Source of the DNA: Pelagibacterium limicola
GTDB taxonomy: Bacteria; Pseudomonadota; Alphaproteobacteria; Rhizobiales; Devosiaceae
Assembly: GCF_015694405.1 (NCBI RefSeq)
Contig: NZ_JADQDB010000010.1
Coordinates: 62,001-126,000 of the forward strand
Direction of reading: 5' to 3'
Length of the DNA stretch: 64,000 nt
A model generated the notes under the pieces. That model had not been told where the DNA came from and searched no databases. It saw only the letters and a program-made list of their open reading frames with translations. How positions within the stretch are numbered: the stretch's first letter is position 1; each line of letters starts with the position of its first letter. This document shows, one piece after another, positions 1 through 9,204 of this stretch. The translations under genes and the position numbers were made by a program.

Positions 1-7
1 GCGGCGG

Positions 8-2866
8 TCACTGGCGCGATTTGAGCGCAGCAAGCGCAGCAAACGGCGAATCGGGGTCGATGGGCTTTTCGCGCCGTTCCGGCCGTGGGCGGTGCTCGCT
101 CCGGCCTTCCTCGCGTGGCCCCTTGCCCGGCTTACTCTTGGGCTTGAAGGACTTTGTCTGCCCTTCGGGTCGCTGGCTGCCATTGCCCTGCTTGGCCTGC
201 TGGCGGGGGCGGTTGTTTCGCTCCGGCCGTTTGCTTCCCGGAAACCAGACCTCATCGAATTCGGGCTCCGCAGGCGCTACTGTTTCCGCTTCACCGTTCG
301 GCGCAGCGGCTTGATCCAGCACACCCTCGCCAACGGGCTGAACTGGCTCGCTGACCGGTTCGTCTGGCGCGGCACCGTTCGATTGCGACGCGGGTTCGGC
401 AACCGTTTCCGCTGCTGGCGGCTCGGCCTTGGGGGTACGGCGCACCCGATAGCCGAGCGATCTCAGGATGGAGGCAAAATCTTCGCCCGCGCAGCCCAGC
501 AGCGAGGTCATCTCGACCGTCACCCTGAATCCGTTGCCCTCCGCGGCGCCTTCGGGCGGCGGCGTATCGACCGGCCGGTTCGCATCGTAGGCAATGAGTG
601 GGCGGATGATATCGGCCAGCCGCTCGAGGATATCGACGCGCACGATGCGCCCGCCGGCAACCTTGAACCCGCCAACCTCATAGAGCCGGGGATTGAATGC
701 AGGGTCGATCGGGAACGAGGTTCGGCCCGAGAGGATGATGTGAGGCAATTCGGCAATGCCGGGCTGGCGCACGCCGCCATTCTTGAGGCCCCACAGGATC
801 AGGGCCAATTCGCGCGGCGCGGGCTTGAGACTCAAGGGAAGATAGATGTGATAGGCGCCGAACTTGACCCCGAGCTTGCGCAGCTTGGCGCGCGTATCCT
901 GGTCAAGGCCCTTCACTTCGTCGGCAACCTCGGCCCGCGGAATAATTCCGAGATTCTCGGCGAGCCGGAAGGCCAGGCCTCGCGCCGTGCCCTCGAGTTC
1001 AGCGGGCTCCCTGAGGGCGACGATCTGCTCGAGCTGGGTGTTGACATGGTGCCTGAGCCAGAGCGAAAGCCTCTCCTCGACCTTGTCCAGGGTCGGCCCG
1101 GAAAGGCTGTCGTCGGCAAGGATTATGACGCGCGGAGAAAACACCTCATTCCCCTCGGCGATCTCGGCCACCACCTCGCCGCGCCAGCGGATGACGCCGT
1201 CGGTCGCAAGCACGAACTCCTCGTTCGGCGCGCCCGCCAGCCTCTCGGCCCTCTTGGTAATCTCAGGCGCAATCACCGAGCCGGCGGCCGAGCGCAGGTT
1301 TTTCGAATCGGTCTCGCCCTCGATACGCGAGAGCGTGAACCTGAACCCCTCGATCGAGCCGATGGTGTGGCCCTCGATTGTCACTTCGCCATTTTCGGTA
1401 ATTTGCGGTGATACCATATGCTTGTCTCTCAGATGGCGCATCAGAATCGATGTCCTGCGATCCACGAAACGCTGTATCAGCTTTTCATGCAATGCGTCGG
1501 ACAACGCATCTTCTATTTTTCTGGTTTTGTCGCGCCAGTGATCAGGATCTTCCAGCCAGTGCCTGCGATTTGATATGAACGTCCAGGTCCGAATCTGGCG
1601 GATACGGTTGGACAAGGTGTCGATGTCACCTTCCGTATTCTCGCAGAAGCGAACCTGCTCGGCAATCCAGTCTGCGCCGATCTTTCCACCCAATGCCAGG
1701 TCTGAAAAGACCCTGGTTACGATTTCGCCGTGCGCCGCGGGAGAAATATCGCGGTAATCGGGGATCTGGCAGCACTCCCAGGCCATCTCCACCCGTTCGC
1801 CGCCCCGCACCAGATGCCCTGCCTCACCCCGCATCAGAAATTCGAGCGCCCGCTGGTCCGTGGCGATGGGAACCCGGGTTAGGGCCGGATGGTCGGGCAC
1901 GACCTCGAGGCTGGCATGGAGCGCGGAAAGCGAAGCGAAATCGAGCACGCGATTGCGCCACTGCAGCACCTTGATCGCCTCGAAATCGTGCGCTTCCAGC
2001 CATTCGATGGTTTCCTCATCGAACGGATCGCACCCGCCTGTCACCCCGAAAGTCCCGTCCCGCATATGCCGACCGGCCCGGCCCGCGATCTGCCCGATCT
2101 CGGCGGGGGTCAGAGGGCGAAACTGACGGCCGTCATATTTGGAATCCGAAGCGAACGCGACGTGCCCGACATCGAGATTGAGCCCCATGCCGATGGCGTC
2201 GGTGGCTACGAGAAAATCCACCTCCCCGGCTTGGAATAGCTCGACCTGCGCATTGCGCGTGCGCGGCGAGAGCGCGCCCATCACCACCGCCGCGCCCCCA
2301 CGCTCACGGCGCAAAAGCTCGGCAATGGCATAGACCTCGGTGGCCGAAAACGCGACCACGGCCGAACGGCGCGGCAGGCGCGAGATGCGTTTGGAACCCG
2401 CCCAGGTGAGTTTTGAAAAGCGCGGACGGAACTGGATATCAGCGTGCGGCAGGAGCTTGCGGATGACCGGCTCCATCGTCTGCGCCCCCAAAAGGAGCGT
2501 TTCCATGGTGCCGCGCGCGTGAAGAATGCGATCGGTAAAGACGTGTCCCCGGTCGAAATCGGTCGCCGTCTGGATTTCATCGATGGCGACGAAATCGGTA
2601 ACAAGATCGGATGGCATCGCCTCGACCGTCGCGACCCAGTAGCGCGCCGCTCGCGGGACGATCCGCTCCTCTCCGGTCAGGAGCGCAACGCTGCCCTCGC
2701 CCACCCGCTCGACGACGCGCCCGTAAACCTCACGTGCCAGCAGCCGCAGCGGCAGCCCGATCACCCCCGAGCGATGCGCAAGCATCCGCTCGATGGCGTA
2801 GTGGGTCTTGCCGGTATTGGTGGGCCCAAGCACCGCTTTGACCGATTGGGAGGGCAATATGAACAT
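8..2866 (-). CDS. SUV3-like superfamily 2 RNA helicase
   Basis: A 952-residue protein related to the mitochondrial SUV3 family of ATP-dependent RNA helicases. The Walker A motif GPTNTGKT is at residues 14-21, the DEIQ box follows at about residue 100, and the second helicase lobe carries a Q-x-x-G-R-A-G-R motif (IGQIAGRAGR). The last 150 residues are low complexity, first acidic/Pro-rich and then strongly basic, a likely disordered RNA-binding tail. An in-frame upstream ATG at 2953 would add 29 residues with no family resemblance, so I prefer the ATG at 2866, immediately before the conserved FILPSQS start. In many Rhizobiales this gene precedes an S4-domain RNA-binding protein, which would lie outside the window. 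RNA processing is inferred from the family. Confidence 0.9.
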   Translation of the reverse strand: MFILPSQSVKAVLGPTNTGKTHYAIERMLAHRSGVIGLPLRLLAREVYGRVVERVGEGSVALLTGEERIVPRAARYWVATVEAMPSDLVTDFVAIDEIQTATDFDRGHVFTDRILHARGTMETLLLGAQTMEPVIRKLLPHADIQFRPRFSKLTWAGSKRISRLPRRSAVVAFSATEVYAIAELLRRERGGAAVVMGALSPRTRNAQVELFQAGEVDFLVATDAIGMGLNLDVGHVAFASDSKYDGRQFRPLTPAEIGQIAGRAGRHMRDGTFGVTGGCDPFDEETIEWLEAHDFEAIKVLQWRNRVLDFASLSALHASLEVVPDHPALTRVPIATDQRALEFLMRGEAGHLVRGGERVEMAWECCQIPDYRDISPAAHGEIVTRVFSDLALGGKIGADWIAEQVRFCENTEGDIDTLSNRIRQIRTWTFISNRRHWLEDPDHWRDKTRKIEDALSDALHEKLIQRFVDRRTSILMRHLRDKHMVSPQITENGEVTIEGHTIGSIEGFRFTLSRIEGETDSKNLRSAAGSVIAPEITKRAERLAGAPNEEFVLATDGVIRWRGEVVAEIAEGNEVFSPRVIILADDSLSGPTLDKVEERLSLWLRHHVNTQLEQIVALREPAELEGTARGLAFRLAENLGIIPRAEVADEVKGLDQDTRAKLRKLGVKFGAYHIYLPLSLKPAPRELALILWGLKNGGVRQPGIAELPHIILSGRTSFPIDPAFNPRLYEVGGFKVAGGRIVRVDILERLADIIRPLIAYDANRPVDTPPPEGAAEGNGFRVTVEMTSLLGCAGEDFASILRSLGYRVRRTPKAEPPAAETVAEPASQSNGAAPDEPVSEPVQPVGEGVLDQAAAPNGEAETVAPAEPEFDEVWFPGSKRPERNNRPRQQAKQGNGSQRPEGQTKSFKPKSKPGKGPREEGRSEHRPRPERREKPIDPDSPFAALAALKSRQ

Positions 2867-3310
2867 CGGTGAAAGGGCTGGTTTACAGGTGAATCGGACG
2901 GGTGACGTCGCACACCAAAGTGGTGTGCCGAAACGGGAAACGCAATGGCCCAAATACCGCCCGCTTTAACCTTTCGAACGAAATAAGAACAAACTCAGTC
3001 CGAATCGGGCCGGAATCACGAGTCTGGCTTTGTTCACTACTGGATGTGGGGGGTGAGGAAAGGGCAACGATACAAGACGGGAGAACGAGCGGATTAGATG
3101 CCAGAAAAGAACGGCTTTTTTCGCATGCGGCCGTTTATCTTGGTTACCGCCAGGTTAATGATGGCTGAATCCGGCCGAAGGTTAACCGCTGATTGACACG
3201 ATTATTTTCTGCGCCTGCCCCCCGTAAACGACCAACCGCCCGCTTTCTGAAGCACCGGGTGCCGCCGTGTTGGCAAAAAAGGTTTTGACCGTGCCGGATT
3301 GGGACATGCC
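2867..3310. other. Intergenic region, no gene recognised
   Basis: About 440 bases between the divergent helicase and ArsR-like genes. I see no convincing ORF, RNA gene or repeat here. It should hold the helicase promoter. The only strong structure nearby is the palindrome just downstream. Confidence 0.5.
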
Positions 3311-3336
3311 ATTTTGCAAATAAATATTTGCAAAAT
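3311..3336. promoter_or_regulatory. 26-bp perfect palindrome, putative ArsR-type operator
   Basis: Two 12-bp arms, ATTTTGCAAATA and its exact reverse complement, are separated by AA. The site is AT-rich in a GC-rich background and ends 50 bp upstream of the ATG of the winged-helix regulator at 3387. Dimeric ArsR-family repressors usually bind inverted repeats of this kind at their own promoter. Autoregulation is inferred. Confidence 0.7.
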
Positions 3337-3386
3337 TTTCTTTGTAAACGTAATTTGAAGTTACGTCCCCACTGGCAGGCCCACCC

Positions 3387-3977
3387 ATGCGCGAAATCAA
3401 AAGTGTTATTCCGAACCTGCAGGCGCTCAAGGCACTGGCCCATCCTGAGCGGCTCAAGATGCTGGGCATACTCCGCCTCGAAGGCCCCCAGACCGCCACT
3501 ACGCTGGCGCAAAGGCTGGGCCTCAATTCCGGTGCAACGAGCTATCATCTGCGCCAGCTCGCCGCCCATGCGCTCATCGAAGCCGACGAAACGCGCGGCA
3601 ACAAGCGAGACCGTTGGTGGCGCGCGCGGCACGATTCGACAGTGATCGAACCCGCCGATATGGAAGGTAAGGCACAGGATGCCGGTATGGCGATGTTGCA
3701 GGCCGTCATCGCCCAGCACGCCGCGGCTGCGCAAGGTGCTCATGACCGGTTTCACTCCCTGCCGGCCGAATGGCAGCACGCCCAGACCTTTTCGGATTTC
3801 ACGATTCCCCTTTCGGCAGAGAGGGCGCAAGCGCTGATGGACGAGATCGAGGCGATTCTCTGGAAGGCCAAAGAGAACGCCCCGGCACCGGGCAGTCCCC
3901 TGCCCAAAGGCTGGCGTCCCTTCACTGTTCACCTGCACGGCTTTCCCTACGTCCCCGTCGACAAGGACAATCCTTGA
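3387..3977 (+). CDS. ArsR-family winged-helix transcriptional regulator
   Basis: A 196-residue protein. Residues 10-75 form a winged helix-turn-helix of the ArsR/HTH_20 type: ALAHPERLKMLGIL, then LAQRLGLNSGATSYHLRQLAAHALIE as recognition helix and wing. The C-terminal half resembles no metal-site pattern I know, and I see no CxC or His-rich metal site, so a small-molecule ligand is more likely than a metal. Its TGA overlaps the ATG of the MFS gene by one base (TGATG), so the two are probably translationally coupled. The perfect palindrome upstream is the likely operator. Confidence 0.88.
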   Translation: MREIKSVIPNLQALKALAHPERLKMLGILRLEGPQTATTLAQRLGLNSGATSYHLRQLAAHALIEADETRGNKRDRWWRARHDSTVIEPADMEGKAQDAGMAMLQAVIAQHAAAAQGAHDRFHSLPAEWQHAQTFSDFTIPLSAERAQALMDEIEAILWKAKENAPAPGSPLPKGWRPFTVHLHGFPYVPVDKDNP

Positions 3978-5245
3978 TGAGCGGCAAGCGCGATTTTCTG
4001 GCGCTTGCGCTGGCGCAGACCTTTTCGATCTCGGGCACACGGCTGGCCTTTGTTGCCATTCCCTGGCTTGTGCTGATGTTGACCGGCGACGCGGTGATGA
4101 CCGGACTCGTGGTCTTTGCGGAAATGGCGCCCTATGTTCTCGCCAAAGCGCTGGGAGGCCCGCTGATCGACCGTATCGGGGGACGCAGGGTTTCGATTGC
4201 GGCCGATCTTGGCGCTGTCGCCGCTGTCGGTCTGATTCCGCTTCTGGCGCACTTCGGCCTGCTAGGCGTACCCGTCCTCATCCCCGTCGTCGCCCTGCTC
4301 GGCGCGCTGCGCGGACCTGCGGACGCCGCGAAATACGCGCTCGTCCCGCTGGTCGCCAGCCGCGCCGAGGTGCCGCTCGAACGCGTGACCGGCATAGCCG
4401 GAACCATCGAACGCCTTGCCTCGACACTTGGTGCGGCTATGGCCGGCTTGCTGGTCGCACTGGTCGGCCCGGCGCCGGCGTTGATTTTTAACGCACTGAC
4501 CTTTGCCGCCTCGGCCGCCATCGTGGCGACCGGCATTGCTCCGACCCGCTCCGAACCCGCAACGGCAATCCGCTCAAGCTATGGCCACGAGCTAAGCGAG
4601 GGATTCGATTATCTGCGGCGCGACGCAGTGCTGGTTGGCATCGCAGGCATGATTGCGATGACCAATCTTCTCGATCAGGCCTGGGCCGCGGTTCTCGTAC
4701 CGGTCTGGACTCAGGCGAATGGACATGGTGCGGAAATCCTTGGGCTGCTGTTTGCCACCATGTCGGGCTTTTCGGTCCTTGGCGCCATGCTGGCAACGCT
4801 ATTGGGCGAGAAACTGCCCCGGCTGACTGTCTATGCCTGTGCGTTTTTCATCGTCGGCTTCCCGCGCTTTGCCATTTTCGCCTTCGAATTACCTCTGGCG
4901 GCGATGCTGGCAACACTGGCTGTCGCCGGATTTGCATCGGGTTTTCTCAATCCGATCATATCGGCCATCATCTTCGAACGCATTCCCGAGCCGCTCGTTG
5001 GACGGGTCTCCTCGCTGGTGACGGCGTCGGCTTGGGCACTGATGCCGTTCGGCGGCATCGTGGGCGGCGTTCTCATCGCAGGCCTTGGATTGCAGTCGGC
5101 AATGCTCATCGGCGGCGCGGCCTACTTCACCGTTGCCTTGTTACCGTTGGGCCGCAAAAGTTTTCGCGAATTCGCTCGGCGGGACGCCCCGGTCCTCGCC
5201 CGCGAAAATATTGGCAAGGATAATATCGGAAATGGAATCGGGTGA
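3977..5245 (+). CDS. MFS transporter
   Basis: A 422-residue major facilitator protein with about 12 hydrophobic segments starting at residue 8. The loop after TM2 reads LGGPLIDRIGGRRV, a typical MFS motif A. The family resembles the exporters found beside ArsR-type regulators, so drug or metabolite efflux is the best guess; the substrate is unknown. The start is fixed by the one-base overlap with the upstream regulator. The 3' end overlaps the downstream ATPase gene by 14 bases. The three genes look like one operon. Confidence 0.88.
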   Translation: MSGKRDFLALALAQTFSISGTRLAFVAIPWLVLMLTGDAVMTGLVVFAEMAPYVLAKALGGPLIDRIGGRRVSIAADLGAVAAVGLIPLLAHFGLLGVPVLIPVVALLGALRGPADAAKYALVPLVASRAEVPLERVTGIAGTIERLASTLGAAMAGLLVALVGPAPALIFNALTFAASAAIVATGIAPTRSEPATAIRSSYGHELSEGFDYLRRDAVLVGIAGMIAMTNLLDQAWAAVLVPVWTQANGHGAEILGLLFATMSGFSVLGAMLATLLGEKLPRLTVYACAFFIVGFPRFAIFAFELPLAAMLATLAVAGFASGFLNPIISAIIFERIPEPLVGRVSSLVTASAWALMPFGGIVGGVLIAGLGLQSAMLIGGAAYFTVALLPLGRKSFREFARRDAPVLARENIGKDNIGNGIG

Positions 5246-5780
5246 ACGTTTCGTGGTGATTTCCGGCTGTTCGGGCGGAGGGAAGTCGAGTCTGCTTGCC
5301 GAATTGGCCGCGCGCGGCTGGCCGGTCGTCGAGGAACCCGGCCGCCGGATCGTGCGGGAGGAACTGCAGGGCTCCGGTGCCGCGCTTCCCTGGGTTAATG
5401 CCGAAGCCTTCGCGCACCGCGCCGTTGAAATGGCGCTCGCCGACCGGGCGGGTGTGACGGACGAAGCGGCACAATGGGTGTTTTTCGACCGGAGCCTGAT
5501 CGATGCCGCAGCCGCGCTCGAGCACGTGACCGGAGGGCCGGTTCTTTCGGACATCGGTCGGACACACCGCTATCACCGCACCGTGTTCTTGACGCCACCC
5601 TGGCCCGAACTGTTCGCAACCGACAGGGAACGGCGACACGGTTTTGAGAGCGCGGTCGAGGAATACGAGCGAATAGCGCGCGCCTATCCCTCACTGGGAT
5701 ATGAAACGATCCTCATTCCAAAGGATAGCGTTCCGGCACGAGCCGATTTCATTCTCGATACACTTGCCCGCAATCACTGA
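5232..5780 (+). CDS. AAA_28-type P-loop ATPase/kinase-like protein
   Basis: A 182-residue soluble protein with a Walker A loop GCSGGGKSS at residues 12-20 and a kinase-like core (WVFFDRSLIDAAAALEH as a Walker-B-like strand). This matches the AAA_28 family of small ATP-binding proteins related to nucleoside and cofactor kinases. The start ATG lies 14 bases inside the MFS gene. The 3' end overlaps the convergent DUF3108 gene by 7 bases. The biochemical role of the family is not established. Its place in an efflux operon suggests modification of the transported compound, but that is speculation. Confidence 0.82.
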   Translation: MESGERFVVISGCSGGGKSSLLAELAARGWPVVEEPGRRIVREELQGSGAALPWVNAEAFAHRAVEMALADRAGVTDEAAQWVFFDRSLIDAAAALEHVTGGPVLSDIGRTHRYHRTVFLTPPWPELFATDRERRHGFESAVEEYERIARAYPSLGYETILIPKDSVPARADFILDTLARNH

Positions 5781-6559
5781 ACGCTGGTCAGAACCAGCGA
5801 AAGATCCCCGAAACTCGTCCCGATCAAAACACGGTAGGGGATGAAGAACCCACTCTCACCAAGCGGCGCGAACCAGGCCATCATGCGCTGGTTGTTTCTA
5901 AGATATGCGGTGATTTCCGAGGATTCGAAATGCCCCGCTATCGGCACATAGCGCATCGCGCAGGCAATGACCGGGCCCTGGTAGCCAGTGCGGCTGGAGG
6001 TGGCCGTATCTAACTGGGCAAAGGACAGCTGGAGGTCAAACCGCTCGATGCCGGTGAAAACCGGCATGGTCCGGTTGCATAGCGTCTCATCGAGCCCCTG
6101 CCCGCGCAGGATGAAGCTGGCGACCGGATCGTTGACTCCGCGCCGGTGCGCCGCGGTCACCTGAACGCGATCGGGGTTAGCCGGCAACGGCGGGCTAACC
6201 GCAAAATGGTCGGCTGTTCCGTTGCTATAGCGCGCTTCGACTGAGAAACGCTCCGCGCTGGTGCGCGTTTCAAGATAGAACCGGTCCGAGGCAAGGCCGC
6301 TTGCCGTCACCCTGCCGCCTGAATTGACCGCGCCCGACCCTTGCGCGACGATCTGGGCAAGGCCGGCCACATCGGCGGTCAAGTCGAGCTGGTAGATGCC
6401 GTTCTCCAAATTGAGCCGCACGTTGATGTAGGCGATATTGATGCCGTTGAGCGTGACGACATATTGCGCCAGCGCACCTGGTTGCTGCGCCTGGGCCGCA
6501 ACGGAGCCGAAAACAAGCAGGAAAAGGACGGCCAGCGACCGGACGAGCGATTTCAGCAC
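5774..6559 (-). CDS. DUF3108 domain-containing secreted protein
   Basis: 261 residues with a clear Sec signal peptide (basic MLKSLVR, hydrophobic core, cleavage near AAQAQ). The mature part matches the DUF3108 beta-rich fold: YVVTLNGINIAYINVRLNLENGIYQLDL, followed by repeated strands, and FILRGQG with Cys residues at C-N-R-T and C-A-M-R that may form a disulfide. The function is unknown; in alphaproteobacteria it is a periplasmic or outer-membrane-associated protein. In many genomes it precedes rpmB divergently, as here. Confidence 0.82.
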   Translation of the reverse strand: MLKSLVRSLAVLFLLVFGSVAAQAQQPGALAQYVVTLNGINIAYINVRLNLENGIYQLDLTADVAGLAQIVAQGSGAVNSGGRVTASGLASDRFYLETRTSAERFSVEARYSNGTADHFAVSPPLPANPDRVQVTAAHRRGVNDPVASFILRGQGLDETLCNRTMPVFTGIERFDLQLSFAQLDTATSSRTGYQGPVIACAMRYVPIAGHFESSEITAYLRNNQRMMAWFAPLGESGFFIPYRVLIGTSFGDLSLVLTSVQ

Positions 6560-6798
6560 GCGTAAAGCTCACATATGTATATGGCCGCTCCCGGGCAGCG
6601 GGAAACGGCGGGCCGCAACGAATCAGAGCGTCGTTTACCGTGCCCTCCCGATTCCCGTCTGTCCAGCACGCGCAGGATCACAATACTTGACGGAACCGGC
6701 GCCTTTGTCTATTTAGCCGCCAACCTTCTAGACGAACCCGGACTGGATGACTGGGGGCTTGCCCCGGCGTCGGTCTTTGATTGACAGGATTTGCAACC

Positions 6799-7083
6799 AT
6801 GGCTCGGCGCTGTGAACTGACCGGCAAGGGCGTTATGACCGGGAACAATGTGAGCCACGCGCTCAACCGTACCCGTCGCCGCTTTCTGCCCAACCTTTGC
6901 GATGTGACGCTGATTTCCGAAACGCTCGACCGTCAGGTCAAGCTGCGGATTTCCGCTTCTGCCCTGCGGACCGTCGAGCACCGCGGTGGCCTCGACGCCT
7001 TTCTTTTGAAGGCCAAGGACGAGGAACTTTCGACCCGCGCCCTCGGTCTCAAGAAAGAAATCCGGCAGGCGCTCGCCAGCTAG
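6799..7083 (+). CDS. rpmB: 50S ribosomal protein L28
   Basis: 94 residues starting [25 protein letters not shown], the L28 signature, with the conserved R-R-F-L-P-N-L core. A TTG at 6781 would add six residues (TGFAT), but the ATG at 6799 matches the usual N-terminus and has AGGA about 10 bases upstream. A strong hairpin terminator follows. Confidence 0.95.
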   Translation: MARRCELTGKGVMTGNNVSHALNRTRRRFLPNLCDVTLISETLDRQVKLRISASALRTVEHRGGLDAFLLKAKDEELSTRALGLKKEIRQALAS

Positions 7084-7110
7084 TCTTTTCTATTCCGATG
7101 TCAGATTCAG

Positions 7111-7150
7111 GCACCGCGTCCGGCTTCCCCGGATGCGGTGCTTGGCTTTT
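7111..7150 (+). terminator. Rho-independent terminator after rpmB
   Basis: A 13-bp stem, GCACCGCGTCCGG against CCGGATGCGGTGC with one G-T pair, encloses a 5-base loop and is followed by TTGGCTTTT. It lies 28 bases after the rpmB stop. Confidence 0.8.
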
Positions 7151-7259
7151 GGCCCCGGCCGATATAAAGGGACCTTACCCCGCGCCGGCCACCTGCCGGA
7201 CATGCGGACACTTGAAAATTCCGGCGGTCATTTGCCGCTTCTGGGAAAGGATATGCGCA

Positions 7260-7901
7260 ATGGGCGCACGTTTTGCTCTGGCCGTCATGGCCATGGCGGT
7301 TGTGGTTACCGCCTCGAACTTCCTCGTTCAGTTCCCCCTGCAAGCACAGATTGGCGCGCTCGATCTGGCCGAAATCCTCACCTGGGGTGCTTTCACCTAC
7401 CCGGTGGCCTTTCTCGTCAATGATCTGACCAACCGCCATTTCGGTCCCGCAGCCACCCGCAGGGTGGTGCTGGTCGGCTTTGCCCTCGCAGTTGCGATGA
7501 GCATCTTCCTCGCCTCCCCGCGCATTGCAATTGCATCAGGCACCGCCTTCCTTGTCGCGCAAACGCTCGATACGGCGATTTTCCACCGCCTGCGCGCCGC
7601 AAGCTGGTGGAAGGCCCCGCTCGTCTCCTCGACCATCGGATCGGTGATCGACACGCTGCTGTTTTTCGGCATTGCCTTTGCTGCGAGCTTTGCCTTCCTC
7701 GATACCGGCCTTGGCTATGAGGACTCCTCGCTCGCCTTCCCCGTACCGTTCCTGTCGGTGTTCGGCTTTGAAACCCCGCTCTGGGTATCGCTGGCGGCGG
7801 GCGATCTTCTAGTCAAGATCCTGGTGGCCTTGGCGTTGCTCGCCCCCTACAGGGTCCTCCGCTCAATCATCCCGGACCGCGCGATGGCAAATCCGGCTTG
7901 A
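7260..7901 (+). CDS. VUT family / queuosine precursor transporter
   Basis: 213 residues with about six transmembrane segments. Residues such as LTWGAFTYPVAFLVNDLTNRHFG and the W-W-K-x-P-L-V-S-S-T-I-G-S-V-I-D-T motif are characteristic of the VUT/YhhQ family (COG1738), proposed importers of preQ0/preQ1 for queuosine. The start ATG at 7260 precedes the first membrane helix; the frame is open further upstream but that part lacks family similarity and crosses the rpmB terminator. The 176-base leader is GC-rich and partly foldable. gluQRS, another queuosine-related gene, lies 7 kb downstream. Confidence 0.87.
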   Translation: MGARFALAVMAMAVVVTASNFLVQFPLQAQIGALDLAEILTWGAFTYPVAFLVNDLTNRHFGPAATRRVVLVGFALAVAMSIFLASPRIAIASGTAFLVAQTLDTAIFHRLRAASWWKAPLVSSTIGSVIDTLLFFGIAFAASFAFLDTGLGYEDSSLAFPVPFLSVFGFETPLWVSLAAGDLLVKILVALALLAPYRVLRSIIPDRAMANPA

Positions 7902-7925
7902 TCAAACATTTGGACCGGACCGGCG

Positions 7926-9194
7926 CTAAAGCCAGTCCGGAACACTATCGAGGCCAATGAGATCGTCGAGCCTCTGCCGCGGACGGATGGCGTGCCAGCG
8001 GTCACCATCGACGAGCACCTCTGCAATCAGCGGGCGCGTGTTGTACGTGCTCGCCATTACAGCGCCATAGGCCCCCGCCGTCATCACCGCGAGAAGATCA
8101 CCCTCGGCGACATTGGCGATTTCGCGGTTGAGCGCGAGATAATCCCCCGTCTCGCAGACCGGCCCCACGATGTCGGCCCGGATGAACTTGGCGCTCGGCT
8201 CCGTCTCTGCAACCGGCATGACATCGTGGTGGGCTTCATAGAGCGTCGGCCGGATGAGATCGTTCATTCCGGCATCGACGATGGCAAAGCTCTTGGACGC
8301 GGTTTGCTTCACATATTCGACTCGGGTCACGAGAATCCCGGCATTGCCTGCAATCAGTCGCCCGGGCTCGATAATAAGCTTGCAATCAAGCTCGGACACC
8401 CGCTTCTTGACGATCCCGGCATAGGCGGCCGGGTCCGGTGGCGGCGTGTTGTCCTGTTGATAGGGGATTCCCAGCCCGCCCCCGACATCGACGTGCTCGA
8501 TATCGTGGCCGGCGTCGCGCAGGCGTCCGACAAGTTCGGCCAGAAGCGCAAACGCATTGTCGAACGGTTCGAGATCGACGATCTGGCTTCCGATGTGCAT
8601 GTCGACGCCGACAACCTTCAGATGCCGGCTTTGCGCGATGCGTGCATAGACCGCCTCTGCGCGTTCGAACGGAATGCCGAATTTGTTTTCCGACTTGCCC
8701 GTCGATATCTTGGCATGGGTTCTGGCATCGACATCGGGGTTCACCCGCACCGAAACCGGCGCGACGCGCCCCATTTCGCCCGCCACCTTGTCGAGCCGTT
8801 CAAGTTCGGGCTCACTCTCAACGTTAAAGCACAGGATTCCCGCTTCCAGCCCGCGCGTCATTTCCTCACGCGTCTTGGCGACGCCGGAAAAGATGATCTT
8901 TTCCGGAGCAATCCCAGCCCGCAACGCGCGTTCGAGTTCACCGAGCGAAACGACATCCGCCCCGCCACCCTCGCTGGCGATCAGTTTGAGGATGGCCTGA
9001 TTGGAGTTGGCCTTCATGGCATAGGCAAGTAGCGTATCAATTCCCCCGAAGGCTTCCCGCATGACCCGCACATGCCGCCGGAACGTCGCGGACGAATAGC
9101 AATAGAACGGCGTGCCGACCTCTTCGGCCAGCGCCGAAAGATCGACATCCTCCGCGTGGAGACTGCCATTGCGATAATGGAAATGATGGACCAA
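7926..9194 (-). CDS. lysA: Diaminopimelate decarboxylase
   Basis: 422 residues. It catalyses the last step of lysine synthesis, decarboxylating meso-diaminopimelate. The PLP lysine sits in AYAMKANSN (about residue 60), the glycine-rich phosphate loop is HVDVGGGLGIPY, and EPGRLIAGNAG and CETGDYLA are the substrate-binding signatures of the family. It lies 10 bases downstream of argH on the same strand, so they are probably cotranscribed. The small lipoprotein gene often found between argH and lysA in proteobacteria is absent here. Confidence 0.96.
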   Translation of the reverse strand: MVHHFHYRNGSLHAEDVDLSALAEEVGTPFYCYSSATFRRHVRVMREAFGGIDTLLAYAMKANSNQAILKLIASEGGGADVVSLGELERALRAGIAPEKIIFSGVAKTREEMTRGLEAGILCFNVESEPELERLDKVAGEMGRVAPVSVRVNPDVDARTHAKISTGKSENKFGIPFERAEAVYARIAQSRHLKVVGVDMHIGSQIVDLEPFDNAFALLAELVGRLRDAGHDIEHVDVGGGLGIPYQQDNTPPPDPAAYAGIVKKRVSELDCKLIIEPGRLIAGNAGILVTRVEYVKQTASKSFAIVDAGMNDLIRPTLYEAHHDVMPVAETEPSAKFIRADIVGPVCETGDYLALNREIANVAEGDLLAVMTAGAYGAVMASTYNTRPLIAEVLVDGDRWHAIRPRQRLDDLIGLDSVPDWL

Positions 9195-9204
9195 ATCCCG
9201 CTCC

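Noticed and set aside
92-1411. 439-codon open frame antisense to the helicase
   Set aside because: Rich in Arg, Ala and Gly with no recognisable domain, and lies wholly inside a clear helicase gene.
3144-4040. Open frame of 298 codons antisense to the ArsR-like regulator
   Set aside because: Crosses the operator palindrome and the regulator gene; no family features.
7144-7259. preQ1 riboswitch before the VUT transporter
   Set aside because: The A-rich tail and loop pairing of the known preQ1 classes are not visible; only ordinary hairpins.
7915-7940. Hairpin between the VUT gene and lysA as a shared terminator
   Set aside because: It overlaps the end of lysA and has no T-run on either strand.
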